From assembly GCF_958450345.1 (NCBI RefSeq), contig NC_088780.1, positions 2,912,501-2,976,500 of the forward strand: a stretch of 64,000 bases of DNA, in the 5' to 3' direction. The stretch's first letter is position 1. Each line of letters opens with the position of its first letter. Shown in pieces: positions 43,167 to 56,084 of the stretch. The notes under the pieces are model-generated. The model did no database searches and was not told the DNA's origin. It saw only the letters and a program-made list of their open reading frames with translations. Source of the stretch: Calliphora vicina (taxonomy: Eukaryota; Arthropoda; Insecta; Diptera; Calliphoridae). The translations under genes and the position numbers were made by a program.

Positions 43167-45831
43167 GTACATAATATGTATAGTAAATTCATACACGTAC
43201 GTATACATTCAGAGACAAGTACGAGCACAATAGTGAAATGTTAACAAACATGACATAATAAAATAAAATAAAAACTATATAAAATGTCATTGTATTGCAA
43301 TAATAATAGAATTTTATACTCATAATATGGTTATGATTTTATTATTATTATAACATCATCGCATGGTCATACAATACATCATATAATGAGATTAAAAAGC
43401 CAACAAACACATAATAAACTAAACAGACAGTATGACTTTATATTCAAAAAGGTTATACATATATTTTTATAAATTTAAGTTAAAATTAGATAAAAATAAT
43501 GTCTACGATTTCAATGGATCCTTAAATTAAGGTCCTTAACTGTACATAAAATAGACTTTTATGCAAGCATCCACAAAGAATTTACACTTTTCAAATGATC
43601 AATAAAAGCCACAAAAATAAAAAGCAATAATAGTTTACCCCAAACCTAGTTAAAATGAAATGATCACAAATTCAATTTTCATTCTTCTATTGCCAAAAAC
43701 TTAACCTCAAAGCCACTTTGTTAACATACAAAGTACAAGTGCCACAATTTAATATTTTCTTTGAACTTTTTAATCCCACTGTTCTCTATTGTCTCTGTCA
43801 TTCACGGTTACAAGTAGTATTTGTACAGAGGAAGAGATAGAGAGAGCAGAGCTGAGCTGACTATAAAATATTATTTATCTATGAATGTGTGTACAAGTAC
43901 CTGCATCAATAATAAACAGATTAAGACCACATCTTTTCATATTTTTTCTACAACATTTATTAAAGAGACTAACAATTTTTTATAAGTATAACATGGAAAT
44001 CTAGGGAAATTATGGTGAATTTTCTAAAACACACACACACACAAATAATATAAAAACAAAAAACATTTCTTTGTAGCTTTCATTTATGGTTAAATGTCAC
44101 AGGAGTGACAGATAATAGTTACAAAAGACAGGGAGAAAAACTTAAATTCATGTTTTAGATGTTGCAAGTGTAAAATAAATGCAAAACAGGAGGGGTGAAC
44201 TACAGCAAGTAAAAATATGACAGCATTTTGTGCTGGTATTAGTGATGTTTATAATATTTGTTGCTGTTGTTGTTGTTGTTGCATTTGAAGTTGATATGAT
44301 ATGATGTGACGTAAAATAAGATGAGATGCTAATGTAACTGCTGCTATTGATGATGATGATGATGCTGCTTCAAGTTGTTCGTGATCTATTTAGTTTCTAG
44401 TTCAGTTTCATCATCATAAACCATTCATTCATTCATTCGTTTATCCTTAAAGTGTGCAGGATGTATAACAGGAAATTTATACTAACCCCAATTTCCTAGT
44501 TTGTTTAGTGTAAATGTATGTATATGTTTCTTTATCATCATCATCATCATTTAATCATCATTTCATCATCTTTTACATTTAAATGTACTTAGGAATCGTT
44601 GTATTGATATTTAAAGTAAATATTTATTCTTATACAAATGTCACCATGTCTACTAATGTCTGTGTATAGAAGTAAGTTTGTTTGTAAGAGGTAATATTTA
44701 TGTACGTGTATCTGTTTGTTTATTAAGGATTTAATTTATAATGTTTTTGTTATCAAATTGTGAGAATGTCTCTTCAATTAATGTTTTTGTTTACATACAA
44801 AAAAAAAAACAAATTTGTAATTAAATCTATTTATTTACGTATTTATTTAAGTAATCAGTTCAACACAATATAATGTAATTTGAAACATCCTTTTTAATTT
44901 GATTTTATGTGACATTAAAAATATTGATTGTGATGTAATGATGAGCTTGATTTGAAATTTAATACTTTTTTTTAATTACGTTTAGGATTGTTTGCTTAGA
45001 GACAAATAAAATTTTATTATTTTGTGAGTTCAACCAAATATTTGAGTTCTGCCAAAAATTCGGTTTCGATCAGTATTCGGAAAAATTTTGGTTGTAATGG
45101 TTGTTTTATATTCGCTTAATACAAATTAAACATGAAGGCGTATGGTTAATAAAATTTATTACATACATATTTATTCTGAAGAACAATTTTCAAAAATGTT
45201 GACAAAAACCAATTATGAACAATTAGGACTTTAATTCTTTTCTGTTTTTTTTATAATAGAAGTTATTATAATTGGTTTAATTAACATTTATAAAACCACA
45301 TTCCAACATTTAACTGTATATGGCTAAATCCTAGAAAATTTTCACGCCAATGACCTAATAATTTGTAAATTAGCGAATTTAAATAATCACTATGTTTCGA
45401 AAAGTCGTTGGATTAAAACTTATTATGTTAATAAGTTATGAGCAGTCTAAATTAACCTTTAAATGCATGATTTTTACTTGTATTTTTCTATAAAGTATCA
45501 AATATTTAGTTGATTTTTATTTATTATATTTTCTTTAGCTTTAGTTTGATTTAGAATTTCTTTAGCTGAAACTTTTCGTACTCCATTTGATTTTTATGAA
45601 GGAGAATCTGAATTAGTATAAAGCTTATGTTCGTCTAAAATTATGTGGATCTGGAATGTAGACAATTGGCAACAATATGCATTAAAGGGTTAAAATTTCC
45701 ATAAAATAAATTTAGATAAACCAAGAACTTGACATTGTTTGCAGCACTATGCTCGCGTACTTTAATATTTTGATACAATGTCTTCTTTGTTTAGTTACTC
45801 TAAGAGAAGTATATGAAATACGATAAAAATA
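43167..45831. other. AT-rich stretch with trinucleotide repeats
   Basis: Contains (GTT)n at 44262-44283, (GAT)n at 44348-44365, (CATT)n at about 44420 and (ATC)n at 44535-44555. A less A/T-rich patch at 43790-43870 (agaggaagagatagagagag) has no recognised function. No exon pair or element ends were found. Confidence 0.45.
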
Positions 45832-46351
45832 TGAGGAGCCGCAGAACAAAAGGTACTTTTTCGCATCTTATAAAGAATTGGTTTTTTGGTATATTTTTTT
45901 AATTTTTTTACTAAGTAAATGGCTTCTAAAAAATGTGTGCTTAACAAAACGTAAAACACTAGTATAAAACGAATGAAAAAAAATGTATTTCATTTCAATG
46001 TGTAATTTGTTTATAGTATATTAGATCAGGATTAAAAATATTCATTTAAAATATTATCGTTAAAAAAGAACGCATAAAAAACATACTTTTTAATTTTGAT
46101 TTTAACAAAACGTACATTTTTTTCTTTTTTTTAACAAAAGGTTCTTTTTCCGATATTAAAATGATTTTATATCAAACATCATTAATATTTAATGTAGTGA
46201 CTTATGGCATTTAGATGTATCTATTGATAAGTAAGAAACTTGTTACCATTTTTAAGTTCATGCAGTTTTTTAACGGGGCGAAATAAATAAAACTCATTTT
46301 CCCAAAAAATTTAAATTTGCGAAAAAGTACCTTTTGTTCTGCGGCTCCTCA
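45832..46351. mobile_element. MITE with perfect 34-bp inverted repeats at TA
   Basis: The left end starts TGAGGAGCCGCAGAACAAAA and continues ggtactttttcgca. The right end is an exact inverted copy over 34 bp, and TA stands outside each end. The inner sequence repeats the motif ttaacaaaacgta / ttaacaaaaggttc several times. TA flanks suggest Tc1/mariner mobilisation. Identity of the arms implies a young insertion. No transposase frame. Confidence 0.8.
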
Positions 46352-46657
46352 TATGTAGCATCAACCACCAAAGAGTTTTGTAGTCGTTAATTCGTAAATA
46401 CTATTTTTTTTAACAAATTAAAGTTTTTTGCTAGGAAATTGGCGTGACATGATATAATTAAAAAGTGTATATTACGGTGGCACTTAACAAAAAAAGGGTT
46501 TTTCCCAGTCTCACCTCCCAGATTGGTGATTTTGGTAAAAAAAATCATCCTAAATAAATTTCAGATTAATAAACAAATTAAATTTGTTCAGCTTTTGTAA
46601 AAAGTTTGCCATTTAAAAATTAATTTTGCAATTTAATTATAAATAATTGAAACGTAT
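46352..46657. other. AT-rich spacer
   Basis: Contains a less A/T-rich patch, agtctcacctcccagattgg, of unknown nature at 46508-46527. It could be an outer part of repeat E that copy 1 lacks. Confidence 0.3.
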
Positions 46658-47110
46658 ATTTAAAAGTCATTTTAACCCCAAGTGCTATTAAGAGTTAATT
46701 TCCATTTTTAAGCTGTTATTATGAATACTAGACTTCATGCTATATTTTTCTTAAGTTTCATCAAAATCGGCCCAAGAATATATAACAATTCGCTATCTTT
46801 CCATGAGAAATTTTAAATATTGAAAAATTTGACGTTTGACCTTCACGATTGACGTTTTGCGATTTTAGTAAAACTGTCAGACTATGTTTGGAATTACCTG
46901 AATTATAATATTCTGAATAGGTTTTAAGGAAATTTAGCTCATTCGCCAAAATATTGCCAAATAATTTGTTTTTCTTGAAAATCGCAAAATTTAAATCGCA
47001 GGTACGGAAAAACTATAGGAGGTCTTGTCAAATATTTTTGGCATTTTTGTCCTTATTATAGTGTCAATAAATCCCAATGTGATGATAGAAAAATTCTGAA
47101 ATTTGTTTAA
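46658..47110 (+). repeat. Dispersed repeat E, copy 2
   Basis: Same order of landmarks as 4712-5180, with small deletions. It ends against a truncated HINE-B copy. The minus-strand frame at 46761-46949 lies wholly inside and is not shared by copy 1. Confidence 0.6.
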
Positions 47111-47144
47111 CAAAATTTTTAAAAATTTGTAAATTGAATTTGAC

Positions 47145-47573
47145 TAATTAAGGACCGATCGTAACAAAATTTGGTGACATGAATTTTGTATATATAATAC
47201 TTATTTGGAGCGCAATTTGTGGAGATACAATTATAAATTAAACATTTATGACCGATAAAGTTCAATTTCGGAAGGACATTTGTATGGGGGCTAGGTGAAA
47301 TAATGGACCGATTTCATCCAGTTTCAATAGGCTTGGTCCTTGTACCAAATTTCATCGAAATATCTTTAAAATTGCGACCTGTACTCTGCGCACAAGGTTT
47401 ACATGGACAGCCAGCCAACCAGCCAACCAGACGGACGGACGGACATCGTTTAATCGACTCAGAAAATGATTCTAAGTCCATCAGTATACTTTTAAATTAT
47501 ACTAAAATTTTGGGCGTTACAAACATGTGCACAAACGCATTATACCCTCCCCACTATGGTGGTGTAGGGTATA
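47145..47573 (-). mobile_element. HINE-B copy 4, 3'-truncated
   Basis: The minus strand opens with an intact 5' end, tataccctacaccaccatag, folding with agggtata, and runs through tgtttgtaacgcccaaaa and the cgtccgtccgtctgg tract into ccaaattttgttacgatcgg, where it stops. The 3' hairpin and tip are absent. The 93-codon plus-strand frame at 47303-47584 is incidental. Confidence 0.75.
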
Positions 47574-50312
47574 ATTATAACTGAAGTAAATACGCGTCGT
47601 TTGAGATACGTCTCGATAATGTGCCTAAAGGGCAAACGAAGTAAGAAATAATGTTAAAATTTTAGAAATACCACTCTTTGGAGGGGCACATTCATAACAG
47701 TGCAGTTAGTAATCTAGAACATCCAGTGGTCCTAATATTTTGATATATACGTTTAGTCACTCTAATGCAAACACAAATTCCTAAAATCAACGCAGTAATA
47801 TTACTATCATTTCAATGATAAAACAAAAAAAAAAAACATTCACTTTTTCATTCACATCACTGTCAATTTGGATAACAGATGTACACCTTCAATCAAATTA
47901 TATTTTAAACTATTTAAGATAAGTTCGTTTTGAATTATATTAAGCGTAGAATTCAGAAATATGTTTGTTAAAATTTTGGCATCAAATGTTTTTGTATAAT
48001 TCGTCAAACTATTAAGCCCAAATTCAAACAAATATCTACATAGATTTCTGAAACAATTTTTAAAAAAATACTAAGAAATATATTTTTAAAAAATTTTTTA
48101 AAAATAAACCGCCATCATATGGTTGAGAATCGATTTTTATGACAATGAAACATCGATGTGTCATTTGAAAAATTTTATAAATTTTTCATATCGCGAATAT
48201 TAAAAAATTCTGGGATTTTACCATATACGCACTTTAAACTTTACCAATTATATTATTTTATAGAATTGTATTGTTTTTTTTTTATTATATTGTATTGTGT
48301 TGCATTTAATCGTTATTTTTTTTTTTAATTTGAACATGCCCTCAGCAATTAATCTTCTATATCAAAGCCATTGCAAATCCCCACAAACGGTGGCAAATTA
48401 GAAAAAATACTGTTTAAAAAAAAGTATTTACTTCGTTTTTCAATTTCTCGTACTGCAGTAGTTTTTCCCGCTACACAACTATGGCAAATTTAACCAATTA
48501 AATAGTTTCTGTGCCATGCCATTGAACATAGAAATGCATACGTGACCTTTTTTTGTATTCTCCTTTTATGCAGTTTAAAATACACTTACACTCACACACA
48601 CACACTCAGGCAAACAAATACGCAGACACAGTGAATTTGAAATTGCTGACCAATGGTCCATAGTGGTTTTTCATTTACTTAAAGCTTAAATTGCATTTGT
48701 AAATGCACACGATTTTGTTTGTTGTATGAAAAGAACACACGCTCACATACTTACATTTTCACATATATTCTCACACAAATACCTTCAATACAATGATGCA
48801 GTTTTCAACACACAAAGAAACAAAAAAATACATGTGTTGCAAGGTAGAAACTACAGTAAACCAGAGTTGAAAGTATTTTGTATGTTGAATAAATGAAAAC
48901 CAGTTTGATTGACTGAACAAACGATTTAATGAAGAAATTCTGAGAGAGACCAGAAATCACATAAACTGTGTAAAGCTCATTACAATGGATGTTTTGTTTT
49001 TTTTTTGTCTGTTACTCATTAGGAATTTAAGGTAAATTAACTGAAAAATTGCAGTGAAAAGATTTTTTGTTTGTTTATTAAACTTTCCTCCCTTCAATAG
49101 GGAAAAATTCACATAAATTTTGTTTAAAATCTGCAAAACTTTTGCTGAAATTCACTTTAAATCTCCAGAGAGATTTTATTATTTAGTACTTGTACTAGCA
49201 GAAGTTGGCTTTCGTATTATTTGAGTTGATGTTAATGAGGTCACATTCATAAATATTTCAATAATGGATGGACAGCAACTGGGTGTTGTTGGGGGGCAAT
49301 GTATTTAATTTTTTCGTTTCTGAAAATGATGAGCAGGCTTATTTTGCTGTTACATATACTAGACATGAGTTTTTAAATTTGTTAGTCAGCAATTTTATGC
49401 GAATGACACCGTTCGTACAGAGAATATTGTTGTTTAAATATGTGTGTTGCCAAAGTGTTTGTGTTGTAGTTGTGTTTGAGGCTATTTAATAAACAATTTT
49501 CATTTTTGCTGTACTTAAAGCTTTGTTGTGGTTGTTGTTTTGTTTAATAAACAAACATTCAACAACCATCCCTATACTTATATACAGCCAACCACCTCAT
49601 TTACATCTCCCTCAGCCACACAACAAGTTTGAAAGAAAGTTGATTTTGTAATCAACAAGCTAAAATATTTTTAATGAAAATTTCTCCAAAATAAAAACCA
49701 AAGTTTAATTTTGTTTCAGCAACAGCAAAATATTGTTGTTGTTGTGTTTAGCAGGTGTCTGTAGTTGTTGATGCAGTGGAGGTGGAAGCAATTGAATTTT
49801 TGTTTTCCAATTTCAAAAGTCTCATCTAGTAAAATGTGTGTTTACGAAAATCAACAAAACAGCCACCACCTTTTTTCATTCCAATAAATCCATCCATCAC
49901 TACCACTGTTAGTTAAAGCTTATTATTAGTTTTGTTGCTGCATTTTAAAAGAAGCGTTTTTATTGTTGTTGTTGTTTTACATCATTATAAAAATGTCAAT
50001 CATTTTGATAGAAATCAGTTCAAATTTTCTTTAAAAGTCTATTTTTTGTTTGCCTGTATATAATTCATTTCATTTTGATTTATTATTTTGTACAGTAAAG
50101 CTTTGGGTGGTAGTTAATTTGAGTTTTTATTTAAACAATACGAAATTATATTTATAATATTGTAAATTAATCAATGAAATGTTGTTAATGTTTTTAATTA
50201 AATTCCAAATAAGTTGCAAGAACACGATGCTAAGAAACTTTTATTATTTATTTAAGTTAAAATTTTTATTTATAAACTCATTCAATACATTACTGCAACA
50301 ATTGAAATCAAG
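47574..50312. other. Long AT-rich noncoding stretch
   Basis: Contains cactcacacacacacac at 48590-48606 and ttgttgttgttg triplets at 49735-49745 and 49960-49977. An acceptor, aattttgtttcag, at 49722 has no good donor. Open frames have no domain character. Confidence 0.4.
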
Positions 50313-50828
50313 ACAAAAAGTAGTATTTGTACTACTATTTTAAAAATAGTAGTATTTCTGCTACTTTTTTAAAAGGTAGTATTTCTACTAATTTTTCAAA
50401 AAGGTAGTATTTCTACTACTATTTGAAAAAAGTAGTATTTTTACTACTATTTTAAAAAGGTAGTATTTCTACTATTATTTTAAAAAAGTAGTATTTCTAC
50501 TCTATGTATATGAAAAAAGTAGTAGTTCTACTACTATTTGAAAGAAATAGTATTTCTACTATTATTTTAAAAAGATAGTATTTCTACTACTATTTAAAAA
50601 AAAGTGGTATTTCTACTACAATTTTAAAAAAGTAGTATTTCTACAACTATTTTAAGAAGGTAGTATTTCTACTACTTTTTTAAAAAGTAGTATTTCTAAT
50701 ACTATTTTAAGAAAGTAGAATTTCTAATACTATTTTAAAAAAGTAGTATTTCTACTTCTATTTGAAAAAAGTAGTATTTCTTTTACTATTTTAAAAAAGT
50801 AGTATTTCTACTACTATTTTAAAAGGTA
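50313..50828. repeat. Hairpin-forming ~29-bp minisatellite, 18 units
   Basis: About 18 variable units of the pattern agtagtatttctactactatt followed by tt/aaaaaa. Each unit contains the self-complementary AGTAGTAtttcTACTACT, so every repeat can form its own small stem-loop. Unit length varies between about 27 and 31 bp. No coding frame is involved. Confidence 0.9.
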
Positions 50829-51151
50829 AAAAATTAGCTAAAAATATATTCAAAGTTTTTTGTTTTTATTTAATGGATCAATTAATATTTTTAAGTTTTT
50901 GTTTAACATTAAAAATTTGTATTTAATGGATATTGTGTTTTTCTGCCCATGGCTGTTTGTTCTAGCTAGCTTAAGTCATAATTATAGCATATTTTTAAAT
51001 TTTAATAAAAAAAAGGAAACAATAAAAAACCGGTGTCAGCGCAAAATATTGGCGCGTGTAACTTTTTCTTATTTCGCAATAGGTATCGGCTAGTGTAACT
51101 TTTAATTTCGCAATCGGTGTAAGAGAAAAACAAGAAAAATAAAAAAATATA
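50829..51151. other. AT-rich spacer
   Basis: Includes an imperfect direct repeat, ggtgtcagcgcaaaatattgg versus ggtgtaagagaaaaacaag, with cgtgtaacttttt and tagtgtaacttttaatttcg nearby (51050-51115). Otherwise featureless. Confidence 0.35.
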
Positions 51152-51178
51152 TTAAGGTATGAAAACTTCATACCTTAA
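51152..51178. repeat. Perfect 12-bp inverted repeat, 3-nt loop
   Basis: TTAAGGTATGAA, loop AAC, TTCATACCTTAA. It lies just upstream of HINE-A fragments and may be a decayed 5' hairpin of a related element. Confidence 0.8.
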
Positions 51179-51205
51179 CTTGCACACAAATTAAATGTCT
51201 CTATT

Positions 51206-51547
51206 TGGCTACCAATATTTTAAAGTATAATTTGGAGAAGGTTAAAAACGATTCGGTATTATTAACGTATATAAGACCATAGTAAGTTGGAAAAAATATT
51301 TTTTAACCCAAATTTTTTTTCACCAAAAGTTTTTTTTCGCTAAATATTAAACAAAAATTGAAAAAAAAAATTTAAATTTAAAAGAAAAATAAAATTTAAA
51401 AAATTAAAGAAATAAAATTTTTAAAAACAATTCCAAAAAAAATTTTGGAAACTTTGGAAAAAAAAAACAAATTCTGTTTACCTAAAAATATTTAAAATTT
51501 TTATATATTCGGCACAGCCGAATATATGTATGTAGCTCTCTTACTTG
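51206..51547 (+). mobile_element. HINE-A copy 8, composite of two 3' pieces
   Basis: A first fragment (about 51206-51258) carries ttaaagtataatttggagaagg and a broken attcgg half-hairpin, the family's 3' subterminal region. A second begins at about 51268 with acgtatataagaccatagta and runs through A/T tracts to ATTCGGCacaGCCGAAT and ctctcttacttg at 51547. The ggtgaagggtata copy of the terminus is missing from the second piece. Confidence 0.65.
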
Positions 51548-53178
51548 TTTGTTTTTCTGAACGTCGTGTTTTGTTTACGTATACGTAACATATCCCATCA
51601 TATTGAATTAAATATTAAGTATACGCACCATTTTTTTTTCTCTCACCAAATTCAACATTTCTTTTTTAATAATACATAATTTCAACATTTTATTTCTTGT
51701 TATACTTTCTTAAATGTATTTTTAAATGCTGTTTAATTTACTTAAGTTTATAAATGTCTTAAACTTTGTTAATTTGTTTAACCTTAAAATAAAAACTTTT
51801 ACCAACAAAACAAAAAAAAAACAAAATTGAGAAAAATATTAAAGCAAAAAACGGAGAATGCAAAACAAAAAAACTTTTTATTCGGTGCTTATTTTTGGTT
51901 TTTTTTCCAAAATTTTTTCACTAGTTTCTCTATATTAAAGTTTAACAACTAACAATAACACTAGCAACAATTTTTTCTTCTTGATTTTTATATGTAGTTA
52001 TGTGTTGTTTTATTTTACTATTTGTACAAGTACTCTTAACGAATACTTTTTCTATCTCTCTCTAAGCGTATCAATAAGTTTTTTTGTGTTCTTGTTGTTG
52101 CTGTTGTTTTGGTTTTATATTATTTCTTTTTGTTTTCAAGTGGTAGAAGAAAAGTGGAAAATCGTTTACCTTTTTTTCTCATTCCTTCTCTCTGTCTCCA
52201 TGTGTAGACAATGTATTTTATTTTCTATATATGTTCTACTATTTGTTAGTTTTTTTCGGTGTGTGTTTTTTTACTTGCATCTATAGATTGGGATACAAGG
52301 AGTATGCTCTTTCATTTATTGAGTTATTGTCAAACTAAGCACTTGTGTGTGTGTGTTAGTGTGCGTGCATTTGTAAGTTTGTGCTGTCTGTCGTCTGCTT
52401 GAGTACTTGAGGCCATTTCACTCATACGATGTATTATATTCATTGCGTACTTGAATGTATGACATACACACAGAAACATGTGCATATAACTTTTTGAATA
52501 GTTGAACAAGTTCATATCTTGTTATACCCTACACTGTTTCAATAAAAAGTGACAGTATGCTTGTTCAGCTTAAGAGAAATTATCTATATAATGAGATTTA
52601 TGAGTATGTTATTGAAAAAATTATAATAGCCGAATAGGCAAAAATATGAATTATATGAATGATGATCTGGCCTAAGCAACCAGTGAAATGCGCATAGGAA
52701 CTAGCTTATCCCCCAACAATAAATTTCAGTGAATTTATCAAATTAAAAATTGGGAATTTAGCATAAAACAATTTTACTAAACGAGGAATTTTTCTAATTT
52801 ACTCGTTAGATTTTTGAATAATTCCAAACATAAAGATATACAAGTTAATCTTTGAAATTTGTTTCAGATCTTTTTTACAAACGAGTATATAAAATAAGGT
52901 ACTTCTGCAATTCTGTAAATTTTGTTTTAAAAAAGGACAAATTTATTGAGTAATGCTGAGTTTACATCGGATTATTTGTCATCTGTATCAGAAGCTATTT
53001 TGAAAAATGAAAGTAATGTATCAGTATTTTCTACTGTATTTCTTACGAATAATTTTTCGAATATTAAAAAAATACCGTTTTCGAATAACAAATAATTCGA
53101 ATAATTAGATGTAGAATAATCGAATGAAACTAACAAAAATAATTTATCTAATCTATAGATTTTTCACAATTCTACACG
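51548..53178. other. AT-rich noncoding stretch
   Basis: T-rich, with a gtgtgtgtgtg run at 52343-52355. The 101-codon frame at 51981-52286 is F/L/S-rich translation of pyrimidine tracts. At 53038-53115 ttcgaataattcgaat-like dyads cluster. Confidence 0.4.
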
Positions 53179-53548
53179 CAGAAAAAAATTATACATGTTT
53201 ACTGAAACTATTTCAAAATTTTTAGAATTTTTTTCAACAATATTATGGTCACTGTAAAATTACGATACACATGATTGTAGCAATCATATATCTTCGCCTC
53301 AATAAAACTGTAGGCATATGTAAGCATATACACCATTATTGCATAATAAGAATCTAAATAACTGATTCTATATGTGGTCAAAATTTGGTGAAATTCTATT
53401 TCCACAAAGTGGGCCAAAAGATCTATTGAAATATTACTTTTGTTACAGATGTCTTCTAACACAAAAAATTTAAACACAATTATTTCGAAATGACAAAATG
53501 TTGCTGTAAATAAGTAAATGTTTGTGACAACCATTTTAATCTGCTGTG
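53179..53548. mobile_element. MITE I copy 3
   Basis: Starts cagaaaaaaattatacatgt and repeats the family's opening order (gtttactg, tttcaaaattttta, caacaatattatggtcactg, cacatgattgtagcaatcat). It ends near 53548 after gtaaatgtttgtgacaacca. The ends are diverged. The minus-strand frame of 108 codons crossing it is not a gene. Confidence 0.5.
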
Positions 53549-55126
53549 TATTTTACACCCTATATAACTACTTGTTTAAGTTACGGGCATTAGTGTAGGT
53601 TATTGTAGGGTCGTATTTGAATGACTATAAATTTTGTAATTTTTTTTTGTTACATTTTCTTGCTTCTACAAATTTGTGAGAGTTTGTGCATGTGTTTATA
53701 TGTGAATATTGTGTTTTATTATATTGAAGTGCGTTTAAGGAAAGGATAAAGGGTGCAATTGGTAACGTAAACCAATGTTACACATGAGTTTGTGCGTTTG
53801 TGGACGCATATAGTATGGTTTTTATAGTAAACGATGTATATGATGTAATATTTGTACATATATGAATGCAAACGTATATTTTATAGTGGAATCGATAATA
53901 TACACACATATGTATCTGATATGTATTAAACATTGTGTTTTTTCTTTTAGTTGATTTTATTTTGCAGCAATTTATTGAATATAGAACAATTGGGTAAAAA
54001 ATTGTAAAACGATTCAATTCAATTACACAGTTTTTTATTATTAAATTTTTTTTAACATGAAAATCATTTACATACGAGTATTTGTTTATACTCTTATCTG
54101 AGTATAAATCAAGAAAATAAAAACTTGATGTTAAAACTTTGTTTAAATCACTAATTAATAACACAGCAAAGTAAACTTTCTTTAGTTTAAGTTTTTTCTT
54201 GTATTTTACCCTATTATTATCAGAATTTTATTATGCACATTGAGTATTGTATTTCTTTTGGTTGAAGAATTGTATTAAAATGTAAAACTTTCACTTTATT
54301 GAATGAATTTTTACAAAACATGAAACACAACAACATTCTGTAGCACACCTTCTCATATTTATACAGTCAATAATGTGTAAATGCAGAAACTTTATAGTTC
54401 AGGTTTTTTGTTTCTCTTATTTTTTCTTGTTTATTTGTAACCGGTTCATGATGAAAACTTTTCCATACATTTTCTTCTTTTCGTCTTACTTTGTTTTATA
54501 AAACTTTTTTTTCCTTTAAAAAGGGTATGAAAAATAGAATAAAAACACAAGAAATTAAGATTATTTATAAACTTTTGCACACATTCACCAGCCCACAAAC
54601 AAACACCTGTTTGTAGTATGTACGTATGTATGTGTGTTACACATCAATTTACCAACCAACATTTTAAAATGTTTCTTCAAATACTTTGTAAAACAGCAAC
54701 ACACAAACACACATTTATATAAAAAAAACCGCCAATAAACTTTAAATACCATGATATAGAAGATGTTAAGTAAAACAAAAACACAAAAATAAAATGAATA
54801 CAAAAGTGAACTAAAAACAAAGTATTACGTTTAAAAGAAAAAACAAAAAGTTCTCAACTTAAATTTAACTCATCGACACATAAACAAAAAAAAACAACAA
54901 CGGAAACCTCATTTAATAGTTTCACTCTCTTTTTTTTTGTTTATTTGTTTTGCTTTTGTTTGAATTTTGTTTACAAACATTCTCACATACACTTCACATA
55001 CACATACACATCCACATCTACCTCAACATTCAATCAATTCATTGTGTGGCTTCTGTCTGAGTAAATAATGAGAGGATTGAGTGCAAGTTTTAAATGAAAA
55101 ACTTAAAAAAAAAATAATTAATTTTG
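53549..55126. other. AT-rich noncoding stretch
   Basis: No exon pair, element end or RNA gene was recognised. Open frames (up to 128 codons at 53778-54164) are K/I/N/Y/F-rich translations of A/T-rich DNA with no family signal. Caca/taca microsatellite pieces stand at 54984-55012. Confidence 0.4.
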
Positions 55127-55418
55127 TATACCCTTCACCATGAGTAGGAAAGGTGAAAATAAGTTTGTCTTTCCGTTTGTAACTTTCACAATTTTCATTT
55201 GCGATAAAGTATATAAATTATGGATCCATATACATAGCGGAGTCGATTTAACTTTCCAAAGCTTTCAAATTACCAACTCGACAAAATCAGCTAAATCGGT
55301 CAAAAAATTGCCCATTAGCGAAACCCCATACATAATTTTAAAACCCTCAATTTATTTAAGTATACTGAAGTGAAGGCTTCTTAAAATTCAGTCCAGCCGA
55401 ATATAGCAGTCAAACTTG
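55127..55418 (+). mobile_element. HINE-A copy 9, internally deleted
   Basis: The 5' end tatacccttcaccatgag and the early landmarks (gtttgtctttccgtttgtaa, ggagtcgattt) are present. Then most of the interior is missing, and it closes with attcagtccagccgaat and acttg in a T-run. At 292 bp it is the shortest copy with both ends. Confidence 0.65.
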
Positions 55419-55431
55419 TTTTTATAAGGTA

Positions 55432-56075
55432 TTTAAGTTTGTCATTCTGTTTGTAATTTCCACATTTTTCATATGCGAACCCATCCCACTAAGCGACCAA
55501 ATAGGTCTTCCGGGAAAATATCTAAGCTTTCTTTTAAGAAAAAAAGTTCCCATTTAAAAAAGTCAAAAAGTTTTTGATTTCGGAAAAAAAATGTTAAAAA
55601 TTTTTTATTTTTTTTTTAAATATTTTTTTTGCGAAAATTGAAGAAAGAGCTATCTAAGCTATTTGGGACACATTTTGGTAAGAACAATAGGTAATATATG
55701 AGATAGGTAATATATGGATAAGAAAAAACACCTTCTTGAAAAATTTCAAAAATTGTGTTTAAGTTACTATCCTTGGTGCAAATTTCGTCCCGGAAGACAT
55801 CGATATCAAAAGTTGGTATATATTTTGGATCGTTGTTAATGATTGATACATCAATATGTGGGCCATATTTTTGGTTAGGTTTCTGTTTAAACTTGATAAA
55901 ATTGCCACATAAAAGGCTTTGTTATAAAAAACCACGACTAACTCCATTTTTCACCAAACTTTAGTTTCACCAAAATTGTTTTTCATCAAACATTTTTTTC
56001 ACCAAAAATATATTTCTAAATTTTTCTTAATGCATACTCTGGTGAAGCGTGCATAAGATTCGGCACAGAATATAG
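55432..56075 (+). mobile_element. HINE-A copy 10, split by a MITE C fragment
   Basis: HINE-A text (agtttgtcattctgtttgta, cacatttttcatatgcgaac) stops at 55485 and resumes at about 55818 with tatattttggatcgttgtta. It ends in ggtgaagcgtgcataagatt, a degraded hairpin and caaactag at about 56075. Between them is a MITE C fragment. Confidence 0.6.
55486..55815 (+). mobile_element. MITE C copy 3, both inverted ends missing
   Basis: Aligns with 35697-36195 of copy 1: atcccactaagcgac, ctaagctttcttttaag, gaagaaagagctatctaagc, tatttgggacacattttg, cccggaagacatcgat. It lacks both terminal inverted repeats and is embedded in HINE-A text. Confidence 0.65.
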
Positions 56076-56084
56076 AATTCAAAC

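Noticed and set aside
47303..47584. 93-codon plus-strand ORF
   Set aside because: Lies almost entirely inside HINE-B copy 4; the other HINE-B copies do not keep the frame open.
52524..52560. tataccctacactg resembling a HINE-B 5' end
   Set aside because: Only the first dozen bases match; the hairpin partner and the body are missing.
53778..54164. 128-codon minus-strand ORF
   Set aside because: K/I/N/Y/F-rich, as expected from random A/T-rich sequence; no motif, and no splice pair around it.
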